DNA of 8,331 nucleotides from Bacteroidia bacterium (GTDB taxonomy: Bacteria > Bacteroidota > Bacteroidia > NS11-12g > UBA955). How positions within the stretch are numbered: position 1 is the stretch's first letter; the number at the start of each line of letters is the position of its first letter. The translations under genes and the position numbers were made by a program. The notes below the pieces were generated by a model that worked only from the letters and a program-made list of their open reading frames with translations, did no database searches and was not told the origin of the DNA. Positions 1 to 6,461 of this stretch are shown here, piece by piece. The stretch covers positions 1 to 8,331 of the forward strand of contig JALRLA010000235.1 of assembly GCA_023254645.1 (NCBI GenBank). The letters run 5' to 3'.

Positions 1-58
1 TACTCGTAAACCCGACATGAAAGAATCGACGTTCAACTCTCGATTGGAAAATCCATGA
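1..58 (+). CDS. 3' end of an upstream gene, probably mrdA (PBP2)
   Basis: The frame starting at base 2 is open and reads 18 codons, ending RLENP, to a TGA at 56-58. That stop overlaps the rodA ATG at 55-57 as ATGA, the usual sign of translational coupling in an operon. The visible tail is too short to show a domain. Naming it penicillin-binding protein 2 (the side-wall peptidoglycan transpeptidase) is inference from the common mreB-mreC-mreD-mrdA-rodA order in Bacteroidota. The rest of the gene lies left of the window. Confidence 0.6.
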   Translation, partial: TRKPDMKESTFNSRLENP

Positions 59-1323
59 GCACGAATTCCTTTCAAGGTGCGGACAACCGAATGGACCCCA
101 TCGCACTGATGGCCTATATCGGCTTGGTTCTCATAGGTTTCATCAATATCTATTCTGCCAGCGCAGTTGTGGATCAAGAGTTTTTCGACTTCTCAACCGT
201 GGCAAAAAAACAGTTGGTATTTATGGCCAGTGCCGGCATGATTGCCTTGTTTTTGTCGTACGCCAATGTTCGGCTCATTGACTATTTCTCTTTCGGTTTT
301 TACGCCATTGCCATCGCATTGAACATCGCCGTTCTCTTTGTGGGAAAAGAAGTGGCCGGTGCCAAAAGTTGGTTTGGTTTTGGTGGCCTCGGGATACAAC
401 CTTCAGAATTTGCAAAAGTGGCTACCGCTCTTGCTCTCAGCAAATTTCTGGGCACCTACGGTGTTCGTTTCAAGGGATGGAAAAACGTCAGTATTTCCTT
501 GTTGCTATTCCTCTTGCCCATGGGCTTGATTTTGCTGCAGAACGACACAGGAAGTGCCCTGGTCTTTTTGGCCTTCTTTTTCATGCTTTACCGGGAGGGC
601 CTTCCCGGTTACATCTTGGTTTCTGCCATTTGGTTAGTGTTCTTGGCCATTGTTAAAATCTACCTCGAAAGTCTAGGCATTTCTTATTGGTACGAGTACG
701 GCATACTTGCGGGTGTGGCCAGCCTGGTCATCTACTTTGCCCGAACCAATAAACAGTTGATTCGCCTTACCGTGGTCATTCTCAGTATTTCGTTGCTGTA
801 CTCTGCCGCCATCGGATGGTTCTACAACACCGTACTTCAACAGTATCAACGAGATCGAATCGAATTGGTTCTGCAATTGAAAGAAGACCGTTTGGGTGTA
901 GGCTTCAACTTGGAACAGAGCAAAATAGCCATTGGGGCGGGTCAATTCGCCGGTCGAGGTTTTATGGAAGGAACCCAAACCAAAATGGGCTTCGTTCCTG
1001 AGCAACACACCGACTTCATTTTTTGCACCATTGGTGAAGAATGGGGACTCTTAGGCGTGTTGACTTTTTTCATTGTTTATGGCTCCCTATTGATTCGTTT
1101 GGTCATTCTAAGTGAAAGACAAACAACAACATCATCGAGAGTCATGGGATACTCAGCTGCGAGTATTTTGTTCGTGCATTTCGCCATCAACATCGGCATG
1201 ACCATTGGAATTGTGCCAGTTATCGGCATTCCACTGCCCTTCATTTCTGCTGGTGGAAGCAGTTTGTGGGCCTTCACATTGCTTCTTTTCACCTTTCTTC
1301 GAATGGACCAAAAGCGCAAATAA
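55..1323 (+). CDS. rodA: RodA, SEDS-family peptidoglycan glycosyltransferase of the elongasome
   Basis: RodA polymerises lipid II into glycan strands in the inner membrane during rod elongation, paired with PBP2. The 422-residue protein is almost entirely hydrophobic, with about ten membrane segments. SEDS signatures are visible: the AKSWFGFGGLGIQPSEFAK block (residues 103-121), NDTGSA (163-168), YQRDRI (264-269), the LKEDRLGVGFN loop with D278 aligning by eye to the catalytic Asp of E. coli RodA, GTQTKMGFVPEQHTDFIF (306-323), and GIPLPFISAGGSS (391-403). The last block is the C-terminal SEDS hallmark. It is somewhat longer than E. coli RodA (370), with extra sequence mainly in the middle (about residues 180-260). 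The ATG at 55 is chosen because it overlaps the upstream stop; Met13 is an alternative. FtsW, a close paralogue, is less likely because of the PBP2-like operon junction and sequence style. Confidence 0.93.
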   Translation: MSTNSFQGADNRMDPIALMAYIGLVLIGFINIYSASAVVDQEFFDFSTVAKKQLVFMASAGMIALFLSYANVRLIDYFSFGFYAIAIALNIAVLFVGKEVAGAKSWFGFGGLGIQPSEFAKVATALALSKFLGTYGVRFKGWKNVSISLLLFLLPMGLILLQNDTGSALVFLAFFFMLYREGLPGYILVSAIWLVFLAIVKIYLESLGISYWYEYGILAGVASLVIYFARTNKQLIRLTVVILSISLLYSAAIGWFYNTVLQQYQRDRIELVLQLKEDRLGVGFNLEQSKIAIGAGQFAGRGFMEGTQTKMGFVPEQHTDFIFCTIGEEWGLLGVLTFFIVYGSLLIRLVILSERQTTTSSRVMGYSAASILFVHFAINIGMTIGIVPVIGIPLPFISAGGSSLWAFTLLLFTFLRMDQKRK

Positions 1324-1327
1324 ACCT

Positions 1328-1335
1328 TAAATTTA
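1328..1335 (+). promoter_or_regulatory. possible weak -7 element before the FG-GAP lipoprotein gene
   Basis: TAAATTTA matches the Bacteroidota -7 consensus TAnnTTTG at seven of eight positions and lies four bases before the ATG at 1340. No TTG is present at the expected upstream distance. If used, transcription would start at or next to the ATG. The short gap after rodA makes simple read-through equally possible. Confidence 0.2.
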
Positions 1336-1339
1336 CCCT

Positions 1340-4300
1340 ATGAAATCACCCATCGGCTCCAAAGCCTTGGCTGTTATTGGCTTATCTGCAATTGTTGCTT
1401 CCTGTTCAGAAGATCATTCGGGTAAATTCGAGCTCATCGACCCGAGTTCATCAGGGCTGGAGTTTACCAACGAGGTTCCTGAAAATGATAGTCTCAATCA
1501 ATTCACCTACCACTATTTGTACAATGGCAATGGTGTAGGAATTGGGGATTTGGACAACGATGGCCTTCCCGAGGTATTCGTCAGTTCCAATGCTTCAAGC
1601 TGTCAATTGTTCCACAACAAGGGCCACATGCAGTTTGAAAACATCACGGAATCTGCTGGAGTTAGTTCGACTGAATGGTGTACAGGTGTCAGCATGGCAG
1701 ACATCAACAACGATGGACTTTTGGACATCTATGTCTGTCGTTCGGGCCCATCGCAAAATCCCGATAAAAAGAGAAATTTACTATTCATCAATCAAGGCAA
1801 CTTGAAATTCAAAGAAGAGGCCAAACGATACGGTTTGGATGATCCAGGCAATGCGACTACTGCGAGTTTTCTGGATTTCGACCGAGATGGCGACTTGGAT
1901 TTGTACGTGGCCAACCACGCCGATCGATTTTTCTCTGACGTGGATATTCGGTTTTCCAAGACCTTTCGACTGGATGCCAACAGCCAGCAGCACCTGTACC
2001 GCAACGATGGTCAATCATTCACTGACATCAGCGAAGAGGCCGGTGTAAAAGCGATGGGCTATGCCTTGAGCGCTACAGTTTTTGACATCAACGGCGATGG
2101 TTGGGATGACATTTATGTCTGCAACGACTACCACGTTCCTGATTACGTGCTCATCAATAACCAACAAGGAGGTTTCAGCGACGAAAATGCCCAGCGATTC
2201 AAGCATACGAGCAACAACAGCATGGGCAGCGACCAAGCCGACATCAACAACGACGGCAAACTGGACTTCTTGTCGGTTGATATGTTGGCTGACAATCAGA
2301 GGCGCTTCATGACCATGGGAGGTCCTAAAGACTATGATTACACCATGGTCGGCATCAAGAATGGATACGGATACCAGTACATGAAAAACGCCCTTCAAAT
2401 CAATCATGGTAAGGGATTGTTCAGCGACGAAGCCTATTTATACGGTATAGCCCGAACCGATTGGAGCTGGTCTCCCCTCTTTGTGGACTTCGATGCCGAC
2501 GGCTACTTGGATTTGCACATCACTAATGGTTACTACCGCGATGTAACCGACCAGGACTTCATGTTGTATCAAAACCGCAAAATGCAGCAGCAAGGCGCGG
2601 GCATTACCCATGAGGAGCTTTTGTCCATGTTGCCCTTTGAAAAAATCAGCAACTACGCCTATCGCAATAACAACGGAAAAGGATTTTCAGCCGTCACCGA
2701 AGACTGGGGCTTGGAGGAGCCCTCCTTGAGTACAGGTTCGGCTTACGGAGATTTGGATGGCGATGGTGATGCCGATTTGATCATTTGCAACCAAGGTTCT
2801 CCCCTTTCCCTGTACCGCAATAACCTAAACAGTAGCCCGGCACAAATCAAGGTTCGTTTTAACCTGAGCAACAGCAACCGCATGGGTTATGGCACCCAGG
2901 TTGAAGTGCATAGAGGTTCTGAAATACAACGAATGGAATTGAATTCGGCGCACGGTTACCAGAGTTCCTCTCAAGCATGCTTGTTTGTGGCTACTAGTGG
3001 AGTGGATAGCCTTGTGTTTCATTTCCCCAATGGCACCCAATGGTCAAGCGCGGAGTTGCCCGCCGCTGGAAAAGAATGGGTCGTTGACGATAAGCAGTCC
3101 GTTCCTGAACGTTTAGGTTCTAGCGAATCTGGCTCTTGGTTTACGGCTGCAGAATTGGGTTTGGATTTCCTTCACCGCGAACAAGAAAACCCTGACTTCA
3201 AACGGGAACCCATGTTGCCACATCGTTTCACTCGCTTGGGACCAGGAATGTGTAGCGGCGACATCAACGGCGATGGCTTAGAAGACATTTTCATTGCCAA
3301 TGCTAGAACGGGCAATCCCAACCTAGCTCCAGAAGCGGCATTCTTCCTTCAGTCCAGCAATGGACAGTTTCGAAAACAATCAGCCCAGCCCTTGCTTCGT
3401 GGCATGGACACAGATATTACGGGTTGTCTCTTGTTTGATGCCAACGGTGATGGTCACTTGGACTTATACGTAGCCGCTGGTGGTAGTGAATATTCATGGC
3501 CCAGCGCTCTGTATTCCCATCGATTGTACATCAACAATGGCTCTGGTTCTTTCAAAGAAGAAAGCCAACGATTGCCTCAAGTTCAAAATAGTGGTTCCTG
3601 TGTGGTGGCTGGAGATATCGACGGAGATGGAGACTGGGACTTGTTTGTTGGAGGGCGGGTTATGCCCGGTTTTTATCCGCAGATTGACATTAGGAGTTAC
3701 CTATTGCGCAACAACAATGGCCAATTCCAAGATGTGACGGCTGAAATGGCGCCCGAATTGGTCAAAGCGGGCATGATCTGCACTGCTGCCTTTGCTGATT
3801 GCAACAATGACAACCAAGTTGATTTGCTCGTAGCGGGTGAATACACTCCCCTGGTATTGCTCCTCAATAAGGGTCACAAATTCGAAAACGCGACCGCTTC
3901 ATGGGGTTTGGACCAAAAGAGTGGCTGGATCAACAGTTTGCTGCCCGTCGACATCGACAACGACGGTGATTTGGACGTCGTGGTCGGAAACAAGGGGCGC
4001 AACAGCTTCATTCAAGCCAATCCTGAAGAGCCATTGAAGGTGTATTACACCGACTTGGACAACAACGGTAGTATGGATGTGTTCTTTGGTAAAGTTCGCC
4101 AAGGCAAGGAATACACCTTGTATCAACTCGAAGACATGGCTCGGGCCTATCCCGGCTTCATGAACAAGCGCTTTACCACCTATAAAGACATCGCCAACAA
4201 GGACATTACCGATATTTTCGGAGAGGAAAATCTGCAGCGTTACCAATTGGCCAATTTCTTTGATCATTTCGTTGCTATCAATGAAGGCAACCGTTTTCGA

Positions 4301-4831
4301 ATTGAATCACTGCCTTGGGAATGCCAATCGGGACCGGTGTACGGCTTGGCTGCTTTTGATGTAAACGCCGACGGATTCGAGGACATATTAGCCATTGGAA
4401 ACAATGCTTCTACCCGTGTGCAACATGGCAAAGACGACGCCTTGAATGGTTTCATTCTTTGGAACCAACAAGAGCAACCGGCTCAATGGAGTTTTGAAAA
4501 TGGTGTAGACTGTGGCTTCTATGTTCCTGGAGATGGGCGCAGCTTGTTGGTGGTTCCTGGATCTAATGGGCCGGTGTATGTGGCCAGTCAAAACGATTCC
4601 CGAGTATTGGGTTTTCAAAGCAAATCGGTCAAAACCCGCTTTGAGCGAGCGCCCAAAGGAGCCCAGTTTGCTTGGGCCTATTTGACCTCTGGTGGTCGCA
4701 AACGCATACCCCTATCCCTGGGATATGGTTATTTGAGTGGTAGTACACCTGGAGTTTGGTTGAACCCGAGCATCCAAAAAGTAGAATTCATAGACGCTAG
4801 GGGCAAAATGCTTGACAGCATAGAGAATTGA
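1340..4831 (+). CDS. large FG-GAP/VCBS-repeat lipoprotein with central ASPIC/UnbV-like domain
   Basis: A 1163-residue predicted lipoprotein: a short basic N-terminus, a hydrophobic stretch (about 9-20) and a lipobox ending VASC place the lipidated Cys at residue 22. Fourteen DxDxDG-like calcium loops start near residues 70, 121, 179, 249, 301, 383, 471, then 641, 700, 759, 820, 871, 905 and 1007. Each is typically followed by a short hydrophobic strand, as in FG-GAP beta-propeller blades. Between the two sets, residues about 500-585 resemble the ASPIC/UnbV domain (NRMGYGTQVEV, HGYQSSSQ, VDSLVFHFPNG). A linker at about 915-980 (EYTLYQLEDM, ITDIFGEENL) matches a recurring segment in long Bacteroidota proteins of this class. 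The likely location is the outer membrane or cell surface, with an adhesive or binding role; the ligand is unknown. It starts 16 bases after rodA, so co-transcription is possible. No adjacent SusC/SusD pair is seen. Confidence 0.88.
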   Translation: MKSPIGSKALAVIGLSAIVASCSEDHSGKFELIDPSSSGLEFTNEVPENDSLNQFTYHYLYNGNGVGIGDLDNDGLPEVFVSSNASSCQLFHNKGHMQFENITESAGVSSTEWCTGVSMADINNDGLLDIYVCRSGPSQNPDKKRNLLFINQGNLKFKEEAKRYGLDDPGNATTASFLDFDRDGDLDLYVANHADRFFSDVDIRFSKTFRLDANSQQHLYRNDGQSFTDISEEAGVKAMGYALSATVFDINGDGWDDIYVCNDYHVPDYVLINNQQGGFSDENAQRFKHTSNNSMGSDQADINNDGKLDFLSVDMLADNQRRFMTMGGPKDYDYTMVGIKNGYGYQYMKNALQINHGKGLFSDEAYLYGIARTDWSWSPLFVDFDADGYLDLHITNGYYRDVTDQDFMLYQNRKMQQQGAGITHEELLSMLPFEKISNYAYRNNNGKGFSAVTEDWGLEEPSLSTGSAYGDLDGDGDADLIICNQGSPLSLYRNNLNSSPAQIKVRFNLSNSNRMGYGTQVEVHRGSEIQRMELNSAHGYQSSSQACLFVATSGVDSLVFHFPNGTQWSSAELPAAGKEWVVDDKQSVPERLGSSESGSWFTAAELGLDFLHREQENPDFKREPMLPHRFTRLGPGMCSGDINGDGLEDIFIANARTGNPNLAPEAAFFLQSSNGQFRKQSAQPLLRGMDTDITGCLLFDANGDGHLDLYVAAGGSEYSWPSALYSHRLYINNGSGSFKEESQRLPQVQNSGSCVVAGDIDGDGDWDLFVGGRVMPGFYPQIDIRSYLLRNNNGQFQDVTAEMAPELVKAGMICTAAFADCNNDNQVDLLVAGEYTPLVLLLNKGHKFENATASWGLDQKSGWINSLLPVDIDNDGDLDVVVGNKGRNSFIQANPEEPLKVYYTDLDNNGSMDVFFGKVRQGKEYTLYQLEDMARAYPGFMNKRFTTYKDIANKDITDIFGEENLQRYQLANFFDHFVAINEGNRFRIESLPWECQSGPVYGLAAFDVNADGFEDILAIGNNASTRVQHGKDDALNGFILWNQQEQPAQWSFENGVDCGFYVPGDGRSLLVVPGSNGPVYVASQNDSRVLGFQSKSVKTRFERAPKGAQFAWAYLTSGGRKRIPLSLGYGYLSGSTPGVWLNPSIQKVEFIDARGKMLDSIEN

Positions 4832-4842
4832 GCCTATATTTG
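4812..4842 (+). promoter_or_regulatory. Bacteroidota-type promoter for the small basic protein gene
   Basis: TTG at 4812-4814 and TATATTTG at 4835-4842 are separated by 20 bases, matching the known Bacteroidota -33/-7 pattern (TTG and TAnnTTTG) in both sequence and spacing. The elements overlap the last codons and stop of the preceding lipoprotein gene. Transcription should begin around 4846-4850, leaving a leader of only about ten bases before the ATG at 4858, with no clear Shine-Dalgarno. Confidence 0.65.
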
Positions 4843-4857
4843 CACCAAAATTTAGTT

Positions 4858-5007
4858 ATGGCCGTTACACGTTTGAAAAGAAAAGAAGCAAAAAACCGCA
4901 GCCGCTCCTCTAAGCGTGTTGCTGATATCAAGCGCTTGAAGACTTTTGTTCAGATTCAATCGCCCTACAAAGGTGAGTCTGGAATCGTCTTGGAAGACCA
5001 AGCTTAA
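4858..5007 (+). CDS. small very basic protein, 49 residues, function unknown
   Basis: An ATG at 4858 opens 49 codons ending in TAA at 5005-5007. The protein begins MAVTRLKRKEAKNRSRSSKR and has 13 Lys/Arg against five acidic residues. Twelve of the basic residues fall in the first 28 positions; the C-terminal third is mixed and mildly acidic (ending LEDQA). There is no signal peptide, membrane segment or Cys. The composition suggests contact with RNA, DNA or the ribosome, which is inference from charge only. It resembles, from memory, short basic hypothetical proteins with a similar MAxTRLKRK start in Flavobacteriia; I cannot name a family. A consensus promoter just upstream and a strong terminator just downstream make it a self-contained transcription unit, which supports it being real despite its length. 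Confidence 0.75.
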   Translation: MAVTRLKRKEAKNRSRSSKRVADIKRLKTFVQIQSPYKGESGIVLEDQA

Positions 5008-5039
5008 CCCTTATTTAGAATCATCTCAAATTTCATACG

Positions 5040-5075
5040 AAAGGCCTCAGTTCTGCTGAGGCCTTTTCTTATTTT
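5040..5075 (+). terminator. strong intrinsic terminator after the small basic protein gene
   Basis: AAAGGCCTCAG (5040-5050) pairs perfectly with CTGAGGCCTTT (5056-5066) around a five-base TTCTG loop, giving an 11-bp GC-rich stem. It is followed by a T-rich tract, TCTTATTTT (5067-5075). It lies 32 bases after the small gene's stop and before the next gene on the same strand, so it separates the two transcription units. Confidence 0.92.
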
Positions 5076-5076
5076 G

Positions 5077-5084
5077 TACCTTTA
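5077..5084 (+). promoter_or_regulatory. possible -7 element before the haloperoxidase-like gene
   Basis: TACCTTTA matches TAnnTTTG at seven of eight positions and ends seven bases before the ATG at 5092. An overlapping alternative is TTATTTTG at 5069-5076, also seven of eight. Neither has a TTG at the expected -33 distance, which falls inside the terminator hairpin. A promoter is needed here because of that terminator, but its exact position is uncertain. Confidence 0.35.
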
Positions 5085-5091
5085 CAGAACC

Positions 5092-6426
5092 ATGACAAAA
5101 CCAACTCAATTGAACGGGTGGCTAGGCCTTTTTGCGCTTTCCCTCGCCTTGTTTTCTTGCTCTCAATCTCCTGTTGAGCACCGAGCTGTATTGAAAAATG
5201 ATGTATTGAGCGACTGCAACATTGCCGTCCAAAATGCCGTTGTTGTTGACCATGTAGCTCCTCCTGTAGGTGGACGACGTTATTTTTATGCATCGGTGGC
5301 CGCCTATGAGTCTCTGGTTCCCTTCTACACCGATCAATTGAGCCTAGCTGGCCAATTGAAAGACTTGGCCCCCATCTCTTACACCTTGGATACGAGTTTG
5401 GACTATTGCTTGGACCTGGTTGCCATGGCTGCACACACCTATGCTTCCAAGGCTTTGGTATACAAAGAAGACAGCATTGCCAATTTCCGCGAACGCCAAT
5501 TAGCCTATTACAAAGAGAACTTGAGCAAAGAAGTATTCGAACAATCATTGGCTTGGGGCGATGAAGTAGGCAAACAAGTAGTAGCTTGGTCGGCTAGCGA
5601 TTCCTTCAATTACTATAGAGGAAAGGAATACTACCTTGCAAAGAACATCCCTGGATACTGGCAACCGACCTCACCCAATTACATGGATGCGGTTGAGCCC
5701 AATTGGGGACGCATTCGCACCAGCGTAGCTCCCAATGCGGAGTTCATCCCTCTGCCTGGCCCAGCCCCCTATGATTTGACTCCTGGTTCGCGTTACATGG
5801 TCCAAGCCCAAGAGGTGAAGGACACGGTTTCCCATTTGGATAGCATGGGCTTGTTGATGGCCAAATACTGGGACGACAATCCGAATGCCACTGTTCATTA
5901 TGGACATGCCACCATCAATATTCTGAAAGTCAGCCCATTGGGTCACTGGCTATCGACTTACAGCACCGTTGCTCGCAATAAGAAACTCAGCTTGATGGAA
6001 TCAGCCGAAGGAATGGTTCGCTTGTCAGCTGTTGTATACGATGCCTTCATTTTGGCTTTCAAAGCCAAATACCAATACGAATACATTCGCCCTGAGACGG
6101 TCATTCGGAACTTGTGGGATTCAGCATGGGTACCGGCCATTCAAACACCCTCCTTCCCTGAATATCCTAGCGCACACAGCGTTGTTTCTGGTGCCGCAGG
6201 TACTTTACTGACGGAGATGTTTGGAGAGGTGAGCTACATCGATAGTGCGGAGATGGAATTCGGCTTGGGCACGCGTGAATTTGCCAATTTCCATGAGGCC
6301 GCCAAAGAGGCTTGCTACAGCCGACTTTACGGTGGAATTCACTTCCGAGATGCCATCGAGCATGGAAGGGATCAAGGTATCAAATTGGGTGAATACCACA
6401 TCGCCCACTTGAAAACGAGAAAATAA
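5092..6426 (+). CDS. lipoprotein of the vanadium-dependent haloperoxidase / PAP2 phosphatase family
   Basis: A 444-residue predicted lipoprotein: hydrophobic segment at 10-22, lipobox LFSC, lipidated Cys23. The C-terminal half carries the three phosphate/vanadate-pocket motifs of the PAP2 superfamily: KX6RP (K326, R333-P334), a PSAH version of PSGH (359-362, with H362 the expected acid-base His), and SRX5H (S410-R411 to H417, in the context RLYGGIHFRD). The N-terminal half is helical and has the length expected of the haloperoxidase-type subfamily rather than short PAP2 phosphatases. It could bind vanadate and oxidise halides with peroxide, or hydrolyse phosphate esters; the motifs are shared and do not decide. 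The likely location is periplasmic or surface. The ATG at 5092 is preferred over an in-frame TTG at 5074 because it gives a compact signal peptide and keeps the start clear of the T tract. It is transcribed alone, convergent with valS. Confidence 0.87.
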   Translation: MTKPTQLNGWLGLFALSLALFSCSQSPVEHRAVLKNDVLSDCNIAVQNAVVVDHVAPPVGGRRYFYASVAAYESLVPFYTDQLSLAGQLKDLAPISYTLDTSLDYCLDLVAMAAHTYASKALVYKEDSIANFRERQLAYYKENLSKEVFEQSLAWGDEVGKQVVAWSASDSFNYYRGKEYYLAKNIPGYWQPTSPNYMDAVEPNWGRIRTSVAPNAEFIPLPGPAPYDLTPGSRYMVQAQEVKDTVSHLDSMGLLMAKYWDDNPNATVHYGHATINILKVSPLGHWLSTYSTVARNKKLSLMESAEGMVRLSAVVYDAFILAFKAKYQYEYIRPETVIRNLWDSAWVPAIQTPSFPEYPSAHSVVSGAAGTLLTEMFGEVSYIDSAEMEFGLGTREFANFHEAAKEACYSRLYGGIHFRDAIEHGRDQGIKLGEYHIAHLKTRK

Positions 6427-6432
6427 AGGATT

Positions 6433-6461
6433 CGTTGGGCTAGTCTTTGATTAGCCCAACG
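6433..6461. terminator. hairpin between convergent genes, probable bidirectional terminator
   Basis: CGTTGGGCTA (6433-6442) pairs perfectly with TAGCCCAACG (6452-6461) around a nine-base loop. It starts six bases after the haloperoxidase-like stop codon. Its right arm covers the valS stop and last codons. Read on the minus strand it is followed by a modestly T-rich run (AATCCTTTATTTT), so it probably ends valS transcripts. The plus-strand side (CTTTCAATTG) is a poorer terminator. Confidence 0.6.

Noticed and set aside
2015..2407. 130-codon open frame on the minus strand inside the FG-GAP lipoprotein gene
   Set aside because: It is the antisense of Asp/Asn-rich repeats, which naturally read as Val/Ile-rich stop-free sequence. 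It has no family resemblance and lies wholly inside a convincing gene.
3899..4267. 122-codon open frame on the minus strand inside the same gene
   Set aside because: Same antisense repeat effect (VVVDVD-like composition); no start-site support and no recognisable domain.
1542..4384. Recurrent DNA similarity such as GACATCAACAACGATGG through the lipoprotein gene, considered as a repeat array
   Set aside because: The copies are in frame, unevenly spaced and encode the calcium-loop motifs, so they are protein repeats, not CRISPR or another DNA repeat element.
4808..4821. Small inverted repeat ATGCT/AGCAT at the end of the lipoprotein gene
   Set aside because: Only five base pairs with no T tract; it is too weak for a terminator and coincides with the -33 element.
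5074..5091. TTG at 5074 as the start of the haloperoxidase-like protein
   Set aside because: It sits in the terminator's T tract and adds only six residues before a normal signal peptide; the ATG at 5092 is the better start.
5069..5548. 159-codon open frame on the minus strand over the start of the haloperoxidase-like gene
   Set aside because: Low-complexity Cys/Arg/Ser-rich translation, runs across the terminator, and is opposite a gene with clear catalytic motifs.
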